A stretch of 64,000 nucleotides of DNA from Psychrobacter sp. LV10R520-6 (GCF_900182925.1 NZ_LT900024.1:2294001-2358000), one strand, 5' to 3'; positions 10,497-22,227 are shown, numbered from the stretch's first letter. The notes: generated by a model not told the origin, from the letters alone. A program made the numbers and translations.

Positions 10497-10950
10497 TGTT
10501 ATATCCTTAATATGATGATTGTTGTCATTGAAGTACGGTAATTAAAAAACTTAAAATCAAATAATTGTAAACTTTTCTTATGCACTGCTGCTAGTTAGCT
10601 TTTAATGTTTTATCAAAAATATCCTAATAAATTCAAATTTAGTCTGGCTCATTGTGATGTTCAACTTATGACTTTGGCTGTTTTTTGACCGCAATGTCAG
10701 TGCGAACAATGTTATTACTCTCATGAAATTTGTATCTAAAAGTATGACTTATTTGTAATTACAGACATCACGCCTATCATCTCATTCTCCTGTATCTCTA
10801 GTCTATTTACTGTCTTTTTGAGAATAATTATAACTGATAGCGTATTTATCTGAATCAATTAAAGAAACCTCTTCGGATTACCTGAAAAACTTGGCAATAT
10901 TTTTACCATTATTTTACACTTGAACAAGGTTTTTGAATCTTTGATACGTT
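10497..10950. other. EcsC-fabB divergent spacer, no gene seen
   Basis: AT-rich DNA between two divergent genes; it must hold the EcsC-gene promoter, but no strong match was picked. The fabB control region follows at 10951. Confidence 0.4.
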
Positions 10951-11003
10951 ATCATACCGTGAATTGAGGTATGATTGACTTCTCTTTAGACAATTTTTAA
11001 TCT
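10951..11003 (+). promoter_or_regulatory. fabB promoter with operator-like inverted repeat
   Basis: TTGACT (10975-10980) and TAATCT (10998-11003) are 17 bases apart, a good sigma-70 arrangement about 130 bases before fabB. A perfect 8-bp inverted repeat, ATCATACC (10951-10958) and GGTATGAT (10968-10975), ends on the first base of the -35. fabB is regulated by TetR-type repressors such as FabR in other gammaproteobacteria; this sequence does not look like the E. coli FabR site, so the regulator is unknown. Confidence 0.5.
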
Positions 11004-11133
11004 TATTCTTATAAAATAAAAGGATTAAAAAAGCATTTATAAAAAATGTTTATATTTAACTATCTATAGACAGGTATCTATAAATAGGCGTTAAAAGCAA
11101 CCAACAGAAAATCGTTATTATAAGGAATAGAAT

Positions 11134-12384
11134 ATGCGCCGAGTTGTTATCACTGGAGCAGGGATTGTCTCTTGTGTCGGACATGATTTAGACACCGTTA
11201 CTACTGCCCTAAAACAAGGGCAATCTGGTATTACCTTTAATGAATCTTATGCTGAGCATGGGTTTAAATCGCAAGTCAGCGGTAGTATCAATAAATCAGA
11301 GCTTGATACTACGGGTATTGACCGGAAACTCAAGCGTTTTTTTAGTGATGCCAGTCTCTATGCTTATGTGAGCGCACTAGCCGCTATTAAGCAATCTGGA
11401 TTAGCACTTGAGACCATCAATAATAACCCGCGCGTGGGTGTAATTGCAGGCTCGGGCGGCGCATCAACAGAGGGTGTGGTCACCGCAGTAGATGCCATGC
11501 GTGAAAAAGGTCTGCGCGGTGTCGGAGCTATGGCGGTACCAAAAACCATGAGCAGCTCAGTATCCGCAGCGCTAGCGACTGGCCTTAAAATCCAAGGTGT
11601 CTCCTACTCTATCTCTTCTGCTTGCGCAACTTCAACTCATTGTATCGGTCATGCCGCTGAGTTGATCCAGCTGGGCAAAGCAGACGTGGTATTAGCGGGC
11701 GGTAGTGAAGCTGAGGACTGGACACAGTCTTGTATGTTCGATGCCATGGGCGCGATGAGTACCCAATATAATGATACGCCCAAACAATCCTCGTGTGCTT
11801 ATGATAAGGATCGCGACGGTTTTGTAATTGCCGGTGGTGGTGCGATGGTAGTGGTAGAAAGCTTAGAGCATGCCCAAGCTCGCGGTGCCAATATTTTAGC
11901 TGAGATAGTTGGTTATGGCGCTAGCTCTGATGGCACTGAGATGGTCGCACCCAGTGGTGAAGGTGCGGTGCGTTGTATGCAGCAAGCTTTAGATCAAGCT
12001 GGCTTAAAAAGCGTTGATTATATCAATAGCCATGGTACCAGCACGCCACTAGGGGACATCACTGAACTTAAAGCCATTGCGGAAGTATTTGGTGCTAAGG
12101 GTGCTTCTAATTCTAAAGCGTCTGTTCCACCTATCAGCTCAACCAAATCAATGACCGGTCATAGCTTAGGTGCAGTTGGAGCACAAGAATTAATCTATTG
12201 CTTACTGATGCTACAAGAAGGCTTCATTGCCCCAAGTATTAATATTGAAAATCTTGATTCGGCTGCTGAAGGCTTTGATATTGTCACCGAGAAGCGTGAT
12301 ACTAAACTCGAAACTCTAATGAGCAATAGCTTTGGCTTTGGTGGTACCAATGCGACCTTGATTATCCAAAAGTTTGACGCTTAG
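11134..12384 (+). CDS. fabB: beta-ketoacyl-ACP synthase I
   Basis: KAS I condenses malonyl-ACP with acyl-ACP in fatty-acid elongation and is needed for unsaturated fatty acids. The 416-residue product starts [16 protein letters not shown], has the nucleophile Cys164 in SSACATSTH, and the histidines His300 ([11 protein letters not shown]) and His343 ([12 protein letters not shown]), giving the Cys-His-His triad of FabB/FabF. The motif set fits FabB better than FabF. AAGGAATAG precedes the ATG. pabB starts three bases after its stop, so the two are cotranscribed. Confidence 0.93.
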   Translation: MRRVVITGAGIVSCVGHDLDTVTTALKQGQSGITFNESYAEHGFKSQVSGSINKSELDTTGIDRKLKRFFSDASLYAYVSALAAIKQSGLALETINNNPRVGVIAGSGGASTEGVVTAVDAMREKGLRGVGAMAVPKTMSSSVSAALATGLKIQGVSYSISSACATSTHCIGHAAELIQLGKADVVLAGGSEAEDWTQSCMFDAMGAMSTQYNDTPKQSSCAYDKDRDGFVIAGGGAMVVVESLEHAQARGANILAEIVGYGASSDGTEMVAPSGEGAVRCMQQALDQAGLKSVDYINSHGTSTPLGDITELKAIAEVFGAKGASNSKASVPPISSTKSMTGHSLGAVGAQELIYCLLMLQEGFIAPSINIENLDSAAEGFDIVTEKRDTKLETLMSNSFGFGGTNATLIIQKFDA

Positions 12385-12387
12385 GAC

Positions 12388-14157
12388 ATGACGGTAACTG
12401 ATAATATTCAACAAACGCCAGCTATGAAAGTTAGCTGGCGTTTTGGTAACCTGCCAGCTTCAGAATTACTGCCGTTATTGCAACAGTATTTAACTGCTCA
12501 GGACGCCGATGCGCAGTGGCAACTGGTATGGTTAAATAATGATGGACGGCCAGTGATTGGCTTGCTACCCAAAGTGACGTGGTGTGTTTATTTTAATAAT
12601 ACTAATACCCATCACAATTACCATGCCTGTGATTCACCCTCTCCTCCTACCCAAACAGCTGACGATCAAGCACCTGACGATCAAGCACCTGACGATCAAG
12701 CACCTGACGATCAAGCACCTGACGATCAAGCGCTCGCCTATCAACCACCTAGTTATAAAGTCATCAAAACTTGTCGCGATGACGAAAATTCTGTAACGAC
12801 AGCCCATATGAGTTATGCAGACTGGCAGGATGAGTTGATTACTTATAGCAAAGCTTATGAGATTAATAACAGCGCTCCGATTTCAATACACGAAGAAAGT
12901 GAGAAGCCAAGTTACCATCACGGCCTTATTGGCTTTATTGGTTATGATATTGCCGCCCATGAGCTAAGCCCTACATCTAACATTCAACGATTATCACAAC
13001 CTTGTGCGATGCTAGGACACTATGATATTTATCTATCACCGACGAATAATACTAGTAGTGAAGCCAGTTGGGATTTAGGCGTCAATACGACTGATACTGA
13101 CCCTAATAATGAACCACAAAATACGCTTATAAGAGCGCTTATATCCTATTTAGAGACGTTGGATAATACTCTGTCTGATAGTGACCATTCCAAAGAGCAA
13201 ATGACTGAAACAGAATCCAAACTTGCACCGTTAATATTAACTGCGCAGTGGAGTAAGCTCGACTATCGGCAGGCATTTGAGCAAACTCAAAACTATCTAC
13301 AGCAAGGCGACTGTTATCAGATTAACCTCACGCAGGCATGGGAAGGACAGTTTGATAACTCGCGCGGTGATGTTGAAACAACAATGACGCTTATTGATTA
13401 TTTGCCTGCCCTACACCGCAACACCCAAGCACCATTTACAGGTTATTTAGGGGTTGATCGTTCAGACCAACCGACATTAAGCTTTGAGCTATTAAGTTGT
13501 TCACCGGAGTTATTTTTTACCTTTAATAAAGACGCTAAGACTGGCAAGCATCATATTCGTACCAAACCTATTAAGGGCACAATACCGCGCGGTATTAACA
13601 CTGAGCAAGACTTGGCACTAAAGCAGCAACTGACTGATAGTAACAAAGACCGCGCTGAGAATGTCATGATTGTGGATTTATTACGCAATGATTTGGGTAA
13701 ATATGCCAAGATCGGTAGCGTAAAAGTACCGCAACTATTCACGATTGAAAGCTTCAGCAACGTCCATCATATGGTCAGCACCATTACCGCTGAGCTAAAA
13801 GAAGACAGTCATCCTTTGGCGGTATTATTTGGCAGCTTACCAGCAGGTTCAATCACCGGTACGCCCAAAAGGCGCGCGGTTGAGATTATCTCTGAACTAG
13901 AAGCAGCGCCGCGGGGTGCCTATTGCGGTACCCTGGGCTATATGAATTTTGATGGTAGCGGTCAGTGGAATGTCCTGATTCGTACCCTACAAACCGATAC
14001 CTCATTGGGCAATAAAGGAAAAATCAGTTTATGGGCGGGCGGCGGTATCACTATCGCCTCAGATTGTGACGCTGAATATCAAGAATGTCTCGATAAAGTC
14101 GGTAACTTGCTTAACGTACTAACTCAAGAAAACTTAGTTAAAAAATATAGCCAATAA
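12388..14157 (+). CDS. pabB: aminodeoxychorismate synthase component I
   Basis: PabB converts chorismate plus ammonia to aminodeoxychorismate for folate synthesis, with a PabA glutaminase. The C-terminal chorismate-binding domain is clear: PIKGTIPRG (near 395-403), VDLLRNDLGK, GSITGTPKRRAVEII, and GGGITIASD. The 589 residues exceed the usual 450-470 because of extra sequence in the N-terminal half, including four exact DDQAP repeats encoded by a 15-bp tandem repeat. TrpE is a possible alternative, but the PIKGT form of the motif favours PabB. The gene follows fabB by three bases. Confidence 0.85.
   Translation: MTVTDNIQQTPAMKVSWRFGNLPASELLPLLQQYLTAQDADAQWQLVWLNNDGRPVIGLLPKVTWCVYFNNTNTHHNYHACDSPSPPTQTADDQAPDDQAPDDQAPDDQAPDDQALAYQPPSYKVIKTCRDDENSVTTAHMSYADWQDELITYSKAYEINNSAPISIHEESEKPSYHHGLIGFIGYDIAAHELSPTSNIQRLSQPCAMLGHYDIYLSPTNNTSSEASWDLGVNTTDTDPNNEPQNTLIRALISYLETLDNTLSDSDHSKEQMTETESKLAPLILTAQWSKLDYRQAFEQTQNYLQQGDCYQINLTQAWEGQFDNSRGDVETTMTLIDYLPALHRNTQAPFTGYLGVDRSDQPTLSFELLSCSPELFFTFNKDAKTGKHHIRTKPIKGTIPRGINTEQDLALKQQLTDSNKDRAENVMIVDLLRNDLGKYAKIGSVKVPQLFTIESFSNVHHMVSTITAELKEDSHPLAVLFGSLPAGSITGTPKRRAVEIISELEAAPRGAYCGTLGYMNFDGSGQWNVLIRTLQTDTSLGNKGKISLWAGGGITIASDCDAEYQECLDKVGNLLNVLTQENLVKKYSQ
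12661..12735 (+). repeat. 15-bp tandem repeat inside pabB
   Basis: Four identical copies of GACGATCAAGCACCT plus a fifth ending CGCTC, all in frame, encoding Asp-Asp-Gln-Ala-Pro. Changes in copy number would keep the reading frame. The repeat lies in a variable linker of the N-terminal half. Confidence 0.95.
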
Positions 14158-14200
14158 AAAATAATCGAATGATAAGACTTTGCTATTAGGTAACACTCAT

Positions 14201-14543
14201 TCAAGGCTTGTTATCACTTAGCAATAGCGCAACCTCTCCCTCATCGTAGACCTGCACGCCTATTTTCTGCGAATACTGCGTTGTTAAACCATTACCTTCG
14301 CGTAAACTGCCGGTAAAGCTACCGTCGCAAATTAACCACCTCAATACGCTCGTTATGAGGACTTATCTCAGCCGCAGCGCGCGGGGTCGGTAATCCACCT
14401 AGCATTTCAGGACAAATGGGCACAACCCTAAACTTATCGCTAAGTTGCGTCAATAAATCACTGTCTGCCAGCTGCGCATGATTGCCATCGTAGCGAACAC
14501 GCTGACCTAGCAGACAAGCACTGACTAGGATGGCTTCTTTCAC
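14201..14543 (-). pseudogene. DUF523 family gene with internal deletion
   Basis: The first 69 residues match DUF523 (MKEAILVSACLLGQRVRYDG near the start, then PICPEMLGGLPTPRAAAEI), but the frame stops after EVVNLRR. The neighbouring frame then resumes the typical C-terminal end (ICDGSFTGSLREG, ending LLLSDNKP) down to a stop at 14201. The middle of the domain, which in relatives holds the DVT, KE.SPSCG motifs, is gone. 343 bases remain against about 480 expected, and the length is not a multiple of three. It starts 14 bases after hisC. Confidence 0.8.
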
Positions 14544-14557
14544 CTTAATAGATATTT

Positions 14558-15697
14558 TCAGCTGCTGATTAAATCCTTATTGTCAGGGGTTTGCATGGCT
14601 CTTACCGCATTGATAAGACCCTCATTCTGTGCCGCCGTACCGATAGTGATGCGCAAATATTCCTGAATGCGTGGTTTATCGAAATGGCGCACGATAATGC
14701 CTTGCTCACGTAGTGTGCTGGCCACGTCACTAGCGTTACCATCTTTAGGACGCACAAAGATAAAGTTAGCATGTGACGGCAATACTTTATAATCCAATTC
14801 TGTCAGCTGGGCAGTCAATGACTCACGTAATTCGATAACCTGCTGGCAGGTTTGCTCAAAATATGCGGTATCTAATACGCTAGCCCTTGCCCCTGCTTGT
14901 GCCAACTTATCTAATGGATAGCTGTTAAAGCTATTTTTCATACGAGTCAGCGCTCCAATTAACGACACATTACCAAAGGCCATTCCTACTCGTAAACCAG
15001 CAAGCGAACGAGATTTTGAAAACGTTTGGGTCACTAGTAGATTATCAAACTCATTAATTAAACTCACCGCTGAAACCGCAGTGTCTGAACTGTCCGCGTC
15101 TAGATGCGCAAAATCAATGTAAGCCTCATCAATAACAATCACGGAATTAGAATGCTCACTGGCTAGCTTACGAATATCGGCAAGCGATAACAGCAGACCC
15201 GTTGGGGCGTTCGGATTGGCGATGATGATACCGCTACAAGGCTGACGATAAGCATCAGGATCAATACTAAAATCTGCCTCAAGCGCAATCTGTACCAGCT
15301 CGATGCCAAAGGTCTGTGCATAAACAGGATAAAAACTGTAGCTGATATCGGGCGCTAAGACTGGCCGTTCTTTAAGGAAGAAACTGGCGAATATTAATGC
15401 TAACACTTCATCTGAGCCGTTACCGACAAATACTTGATTGACATTTAAGTCATATAACTGGGCTAATGCTGCTCGCAAATCGTCCGATTCAGGCGCAGGA
15501 TAGAGACGTAATTCATCAGCTTGCTGCGCTAAAACAGCAGTGATGGCCTCCCCTACTTTCGGTGAAGGTGGAAACGGATTCTCATTGGCATTTAATTTGC
15601 ATAAGTTGTCATGCTGAGGCTGCTCACCGGGGACATAAGGTGATAAGTTACGCGCTTTGGCCGACCATAATCTGGTGTCTATCTTTGGTTCACTCAT
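14558..15697 (-). CDS. hisC: histidinol-phosphate aminotransferase
   Basis: This PLP enzyme transaminates imidazole-acetol phosphate to histidinol phosphate. The 379-residue product has the fold-type I hallmarks: NANENPFPPSP near 34-44, GNGSDEVLALIF near 95-106, NPNAPTG near 160-166, VIDEAYIDF, and the PLP lysine in TFSKSRSLAGLRVG. Length is normal. It follows hisD by 72 bases on the minus strand and is followed by a decayed DUF523 gene. Confidence 0.93.
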   Translation of the reverse strand: MSEPKIDTRLWSAKARNLSPYVPGEQPQHDNLCKLNANENPFPPSPKVGEAITAVLAQQADELRLYPAPESDDLRAALAQLYDLNVNQVFVGNGSDEVLALIFASFFLKERPVLAPDISYSFYPVYAQTFGIELVQIALEADFSIDPDAYRQPCSGIIIANPNAPTGLLLSLADIRKLASEHSNSVIVIDEAYIDFAHLDADSSDTAVSAVSLINEFDNLLVTQTFSKSRSLAGLRVGMAFGNVSLIGALTRMKNSFNSYPLDKLAQAGARASVLDTAYFEQTCQQVIELRESLTAQLTELDYKVLPSHANFIFVRPKDGNASDVASTLREQGIIVRHFDKPRIQEYLRITIGTAAQNEGLINAVRAMQTPDNKDLISS

Positions 15698-15769
15698 AAG
15701 TTATCCTACTAATAGCTATATAGATGTTCATGAAATAGGTTTAACAACAGCTTAAAAGTCTAAAATGTA

Positions 15770-17065
15770 TTACTGATAACGATAGCGAGCTGAGCGTGCA
15801 TGCGCTTCTAAGTCTTCATGCTGCGCTAAAATGTCTGCGGTCTCAGCGAGTGGCTTACTACCACTTTCACTACAATAAATAATAGATGACTTCTTTTGAA
15901 AGTCATAAACGCCAAGTGGCGAAGAAAAACGCGCGGTACCTGAAGTCGGTAATACATGGTTGGGTCCGGCACAGTAATCACCAATCGCCTCTGGCGTATG
16001 ACGACCCATAAAGATGGCACCAGCATGGCGGATACTATCAAGTAGCGCATCGGGGTCATCAACGGACAGCTCTAAATGTTCGGGAGCCACACGATTGATG
16101 ACTGCCATGCCTTCCTCTCGGTCTTTGACCAAGATGAGTGCCCCACGATTTTGTAAAGAGTCACGGGCGATATCTGCTTTTGGTAACTCTGCTAACGCCT
16201 TCTCAATCTCCGCTGCCACCGCTGCCAGCTGCTCAGCGCTGGTGGTCACAAAGATTGCTTGGGCGATACGGTCATGCTCAGCTTGGGACAACAGATCCAT
16301 CGCCAGCCAATCGGCGCGATCATCTACCTCGCCTTCAGCATAAACTAAAACTTCAGAGGGCCCTGCAATCATATCAATACCCACTTGCCCGAATACCGCC
16401 CTTTTTGCCGCTGCAACATACTTATTACCGGGCCCGGTTATTTTGTCTACTGCTGGGATAGTCTCAGTACCATACGCCAATGCGGCTACTGCCTGTGCAC
16501 CACCAATGGTAAAAACGCGATCAACTTGAGCCAAATGTGCTGCTGCCAATACCAGTGGATTGAGTACGCCTTTTGGGGCTGGCACGACCATGATGATTTC
16601 AGTAACCCCAGCAACTTTAGCAGGAATCGCGTTCATCAATACCGAGGACGGATAAGACGCTAAGCCGCCCGGCACATAAATACCGACACGATCAAGGGGT
16701 GTGACTTTTTGACCTAAACGGTTGCCTAACTCATCCTCATACTGCCAAGTTTCTTGCACTTGCCGTTCGTGAAATGTTTGTACTCGCGAGGCGGCGGTTG
16801 TTAATGCGATTTTTACTTTATCATCAAGAGTAGCAAATGCTTCAGCAAGCGCGTCTTTAGACAATTCTAACTCATTTATACTCGTTGCTGGATGCTGATC
16901 AAACTGTTGAGTTAACGCCAGCACCACGCTGTCACCGCCAGATCGTACTTGAGCAATAATATCATCGACCGTTTTTAATAAGTTAACATCATTGACGGTT
17001 TCAAAGGCAAGCAAGGCTGTTAGCCGTTGTTCAAAATCGACATCTTGGGTACTTAACTGGCGCAT
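15770..17065 (-). CDS. hisD: histidinol dehydrogenase
   Basis: HisD oxidises histidinol to histidine in two NAD-dependent steps using zinc. The 431-residue product shows [20 protein letters not shown] near 129-148, [13 protein letters not shown], the [12 protein letters not shown] signature, and the catalytic Glu-His pair in VAPEHLEL. It lies between hisG and hisC in a G-D-C order; a hairpin sits in the 279-base gap after hisG, so it may have its own promoter. Confidence 0.96.
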   Translation of the reverse strand: MRQLSTQDVDFEQRLTALLAFETVNDVNLLKTVDDIIAQVRSGGDSVVLALTQQFDQHPATSINELELSKDALAEAFATLDDKVKIALTTAASRVQTFHERQVQETWQYEDELGNRLGQKVTPLDRVGIYVPGGLASYPSSVLMNAIPAKVAGVTEIIMVVPAPKGVLNPLVLAAAHLAQVDRVFTIGGAQAVAALAYGTETIPAVDKITGPGNKYVAAAKRAVFGQVGIDMIAGPSEVLVYAEGEVDDRADWLAMDLLSQAEHDRIAQAIFVTTSAEQLAAVAAEIEKALAELPKADIARDSLQNRGALILVKDREEGMAVINRVAPEHLELSVDDPDALLDSIRHAGAIFMGRHTPEAIGDYCAGPNHVLPTSGTARFSSPLGVYDFQKKSSIIYCSESGSKPLAETADILAQHEDLEAHARSARYRYQ

Positions 17066-17195
17066 AACTTCATCCTATGATTGAGCTGATATAGTACTGA
17101 GTTGCTATATTATTGAAAAGGTACTGAGCTTTTATGAATACAATTTATATAAATATAAGACTGAGCTTTTATTTTTTGGCAAGCAGAGACAACAA

Positions 17196-17240
17196 AACCA
17201 GTTTAGCACGCTATATCTGTCTTGCAGCGCTAAACTGGTT
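17196..17240 (-). terminator. 12-bp hairpin between hisG and hisD
   Basis: Arms 17196-17207 and 17229-17240 are perfect complements around a 21-base loop. In the hisG-to-hisD direction the stem is followed by TTTTGTTGTCT, a weak U-tract. It could be a terminator or an attenuator of hisD. Confidence 0.5.
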
Positions 17241-17344
17241 TAAAAATACGTATAACCAACCTTTATATTATCAATGATCATCATGTCTTATAGACAAGGG
17301 TAAGTTTTTTGCGGTCTTAAACTTTAAAGACTGCCGATTTAAGA

Positions 17345-18055
17345 TTACGAAGCGGTAGCAATACTGGCTTTGAAGCTATCTAAAATGGGCTCAAGGAGCG
17401 CAAATTTACGTTTATAGCTGACTTGATTAACAATAAGGCGCGAGGACACATCACAAATATGATCGAGTGCCTCAAGGCCGTTAGCGCGCAGCGTATTACC
17501 CGTATCGACTACATCGACAATCAAGTCCCCTAAACCTACTAATGGCGCAAGCTCCATCGAACCATACAGCTTAATGACATCTACTTGCTGACCTTGACTG
17601 GCAAAGTAAGCACGCGCGACATTGACATATTTAGTCGCGATACGCAGGCGACGATTGGGTAATGGCGCGCCTTTAACCCCAGCGGTCATGAGCTTACACT
17701 GAGCAATCTGTAGATCTAGCAATTCGTAAACATGATTGGCACCATGCTCAAGCAAGACGTCTTTGCCAGCCACACCGAAGTCAGCTGCGCCGTGTTCTAC
17801 GTAAGTCGGCACATCACTGGCACGTAAAATCAGCACGCGCACATTTGGATTGGACGTGGGGAAAATTAACTTACGTGAAGCTTCAGGGTCTTCTAACAAC
17901 TCAACGCCTGCTGCCTGTAGTAACGGCATAGTCTCTTCTAAAATACGCCCTTTAGATAAGGCCAGTGTTAAGCCTGTAAACTCATCATTCACTTCATTTA
18001 ATAAGCCGCTGGTTGATAAGCGTTCGGTTTGCTCAGTCTCAGTTTTTTCAGTCAT
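17345..18055 (-). CDS. hisG: ATP phosphoribosyltransferase, short form
   Basis: HisG joins ATP and PRPP in the first step of histidine synthesis. The 236-residue product lacks the C-terminal regulatory domain of the long form, so activity should depend on a HisZ subunit, which is not in this window. [16 protein letters not shown] near 32-47 and the PRPP loop [11 protein letters not shown] are present. A polar N-terminal tail of about 25 residues is extra compared with most short HisG; no good ribosome site resolves the start. Confidence 0.93.
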   Translation of the reverse strand: MTEKTETEQTERLSTSGLLNEVNDEFTGLTLALSKGRILEETMPLLQAAGVELLEDPEASRKLIFPTSNPNVRVLILRASDVPTYVEHGAADFGVAGKDVLLEHGANHVYELLDLQIAQCKLMTAGVKGAPLPNRRLRIATKYVNVARAYFASQGQQVDVIKLYGSMELAPLVGLGDLIVDVVDTGNTLRANGLEALDHICDVSSRLIVNQVSYKRKFALLEPILDSFKASIATAS

Positions 18056-18185
18056 GGGGCCATGGTATCCGTGTACGGTTGTTGTTCCTCTATAGTCAGT
18101 CCACTATAAGATAGAAATTTTTAACCTGTAATTATAAAAAACGTTAGCTCAGCGTAAAACTCATTTAGTTGCTAGTTATTAGATA

Positions 18186-19466
<1,281 letters not shown>

Positions 19467-19563
19467 CTAGCTATAAGTATAAAGAAAATATGAAAAACCA
19501 GACCTATAAGGATCAGCACCGTGAAGCGCTAGCCCTATATAACCTAGTTACGTATAAAAATAT

Positions 19564-19815
19564 TTAGCCTTTTGATTGAACGTCCCACTCAGCAGGTGTT
19601 AACGCTTGAATGTTTAGCGCATGAATATCACCACTGGCAATTTTATCATTTACGAGCGTATAAACCGCTTGCTGGCGCTGAACTGAGCGTTTGCCTTCAA
19701 AGCTAGCATCAACCACCCGCACATCAAACTTAGTACCTTGATTGGCTGCTTCAATAAAAGCTTCTGGGAAATGCTGCTGTAAAAATGCAATTAAATCGTC
19801 AGCGTTCATGCTCAT
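19564..19815 (-). CDS. ibaG: BolA/IbaG family iron-sulfur partner protein
   Basis: BolA-like proteins pair with monothiol glutaredoxins in iron-sulfur handling. The 83-residue product has the BolA core pattern, ending with an IHALNIQALTPAEW segment, and the family's variable loop (VVDASFEGKRSVQRQQAVY). The position directly upstream of murA points to IbaG rather than BolA itself. AGGATATTCT precedes the ATG. Confidence 0.85.
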   Translation of the reverse strand: MSMNADDLIAFLQQHFPEAFIEAANQGTKFDVRVVDASFEGKRSVQRQQAVYTLVNDKIASGDIHALNIQALTPAEWDVQSKG

Positions 19816-19977
19816 AGAATATCCTGTTTTATATTTGAAATAGCGTTTGGGTTTAATGTGGCGTCATTATAACAAGAGATTGATGGTCTTACAGTACTGT
19901 CTGCTAAATACCCTTGAGCTCTGGCCAGTTAAAGAAACTGATAGCAAGTAACACTAACTGACCAGATGAGCAAAGCA

Positions 19978-20988
19978 TCAATTGAGCTCTTTATTCAAAT
20001 ACTGTAATACTTGCGCGCGCACATCATTAACCCAGCGCAGTGGCGGTGCCATCGCCCCGATACTAGTCGCATGACTGGCACCTTCGATTTCCCCATTTTC
20101 GACCACCGCGCCATAATTTTTTAGGGCTTGAGTCATCTTAATAGTGTTCTGCTCGTAGACAATCTTATCATCCTCAGCAGTCAGTAATAAATACGGTGGC
20201 TGTGGGCCTTTAATATGTCTGTCTGGCATTACCTGATCTGGGGTAGCATCAGCAGCAAAGGCAGTAGCGCTACTAAATTTACGAAAATCATAGCTATAAG
20301 GACCGGCAATACCAACCACGGCGCGGATATCTTTTGGACTGATGCCATAGGGTGCCAAAAAATCTTCGTTGGAGATGGCCGCTACGGCATTAAATGCTCC
20401 CGCAGAATGCCCAACCACTGCTAAACGCTGAGGGTCGGCATGAAAGCTCGCTGCATTGTTATAGCTCCAGGCAATCGCTTTCGCGGTATCTTTCACATAA
20501 TCGGGATAAACGTGTTCAGGCGCTTTGCGATAATTAATCACTGCGGTGATATAACCCGCTTGAGCCAAACTTTGACCAACAAAGGCGTACTCTTCTTTGC
20601 TACCACTTTCCCATGAGCCACCATGCACGAATACCACCATAGGATAGCTGTCACTAATGCTCTTCTGCGTCTTCATCGCTTGTGCCAGTGGTTTAGGATA
20701 ATACATATCTAAGTCTTGTAGTGGCTCGTTGCCATATAAAATGTTTTTACTGACCCCAACACCACCATTCGAGGTAATGCCGTTCACGATACTAAGCGCT
20801 GATAACGCTTGTGCTTGCTGGGTGGCTAAAGTAAGGGCACTTACTGCCACTACGCTTGCTCCGGCAAGCTTTAGCGTGCGCGATTTACGCGAGGGTTTGC
20901 CAGCAGTATTCTGAGTAGTGATATCCATAGTATCTGTTGTTTGATGTGCCTGTTTTTGATGTACTTTGTTTAAAGGTGAGCCCTTCAT
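19978..20988 (-). CDS. exported alpha/beta hydrolase (esterase)
   Basis: A 336-residue hydrolase with the oxyanion motif VHGGSWESG near residue 117, the nucleophile elbow GHSAGAFNA near 189, the acid in LTAEDDKI and a C-terminal GASHATS histidine, the layout of the HSL/carboxylesterase-like group. A hydrophobic segment near residues 41-61 ending in QAQAL suggests a signal peptide after a long polar lead; a start at residue 21 (20928) would give a more ordinary signal. Substrate unknown. It is a single gene with 265 bases before the next. Confidence 0.8.
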   Translation of the reverse strand: MKGSPLNKVHQKQAHQTTDTMDITTQNTAGKPSRKSRTLKLAGASVVAVSALTLATQQAQALSALSIVNGITSNGGVGVSKNILYGNEPLQDLDMYYPKPLAQAMKTQKSISDSYPMVVFVHGGSWESGSKEEYAFVGQSLAQAGYITAVINYRKAPEHVYPDYVKDTAKAIAWSYNNAASFHADPQRLAVVGHSAGAFNAVAAISNEDFLAPYGISPKDIRAVVGIAGPYSYDFRKFSSATAFAADATPDQVMPDRHIKGPQPPYLLLTAEDDKIVYEQNTIKMTQALKNYGAVVENGEIEGASHATSIGAMAPPLRWVNDVRAQVLQYLNKELN

Positions 20989-21253
20989 AGCCAGTGTCCC
21001 TATTATAGTCTAGTCGACAGCCAACAATATAATGACTGCATTGTCGCTTTATTTTATCTGCATCTTTTAATTTCTGTTATTTTACTGGCTGTCTGAGTAT
21101 TTAACGTGTTTTTCCTGTTACGACTGTTTAGGGTTATTGTGACTGTCACCAATATAAAGCTGTGAATAATTGGGGTGGTTGGCATCACTAAAAAAAACAC
21201 ACCTTATATCTACTCATCTGACTGCTATACAGGCAATGTATCGGTTCTTATAT

Positions 21254-22069
21254 TTACTGATTTTTATAAAGATCAATATAAGGGCTTGATGACCCTTGCT
21301 CAGTATTCTCATCTTCTTCTGTTACGGTAGTCGGTGCGCTTGTTGACGTGGCGTCTCTAACGATGGGCGTTGCAGCGGCTGGTGACGAAGTGGCAGCATC
21401 AGCTAAATTACTCTCAAACATGATGTCATCATCACTGATCGGCACGCCCCTATCATTAACGACGGTGGTGAGCAGTACCAACTCAGTAATACCAACGGTA
21501 CTGTTGGCAATATCGATCACATGACTTTGCTGAGTCGGTGTCATTCGTCCCATAATATAAACCACACCATCATTAGTCACGGCTTTTATTTGTGAAGCTT
21601 TGACACCGTCGTTGGCCACGACTTTCGCCAGCAACTTTGATGTGATATAGCCATCATGCACGGTTGAACTATAACCTTTAGCCACACTAACATTTAGCTC
21701 ATTATAGACCTGGCGTACATCTGGCATAGAGCTGACTACTTTTTCAATTTGAACTTTGAGCGCCTCAGTGGGTACTTCGCCACTGAGCAGCACTTCACTA
21801 TTAAAACTATCAATGCCTATACGGCTATTCTGTTGTAAATTCTCCTGTAAACCATAAATATTAACCTTGACAGTGTGTTCAATACTGCGATCCAGTAGAC
21901 GCTGCGGAATCGTGCGTTCAGTCATGGGCACCCCGTACGTGCCGTCAGTACTATTGGTCAGATAATTGGTAGTACAACCGGTACTTAAGATGCTGGTCAT
22001 TAGTATAAGGCCAATCGCGGTACGGCGTGGCATTCCAAAAGTAGCGTTGAGCAAATGCATCCTTGTCAT
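21254..22069 (-). CDS. BON-domain outer-membrane lipoprotein (DolP-like)
   Basis: The 271-residue product has a signal peptide and a lipobox LSTGC with Cys32, followed by two BON domains (about 60-125 and 135-205) and a disordered Ala/Thr/Ser-rich tail. The double-BON lipoprotein DolP (YraP) supports outer-membrane integrity and sits near yraN and rsmI in many gammaproteobacteria, exactly as here. The tail of about 60 residues is longer than in E. coli DolP. GAGGT lies six bases before the chosen ATG. Confidence 0.82.
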   Translation of the reverse strand: MTRMHLLNATFGMPRRTAIGLILMTSILSTGCTTNYLTNSTDGTYGVPMTERTIPQRLLDRSIEHTVKVNIYGLQENLQQNSRIGIDSFNSEVLLSGEVPTEALKVQIEKVVSSMPDVRQVYNELNVSVAKGYSSTVHDGYITSKLLAKVVANDGVKASQIKAVTNDGVVYIMGRMTPTQQSHVIDIANSTVGITELVLLTTVVNDRGVPISDDDIMFESNLADAATSSPAAATPIVRDATSTSAPTTVTEEDENTEQGSSSPYIDLYKNQ

Positions 22070-22227
22070 TATTTACCTCATAGAGCATTAGTTTGAACAT
22101 TGTTGTTTCAGTTGATTTATTGCAGCTACTTTACTTAATTTTTCTCATTAGCGGTTAGGTTTTTGGTAACGACAGCTTGTTGCGGTGTCTTGTTTATCAT
22201 TTAAGCGTGCCGCTATCACTATTCGCG

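Noticed and set aside
16014..16461. Two plus-strand frames of more than 100 codons
   Set aside because: Both lie opposite hisD, whose motifs are intact; no ribosome sites.
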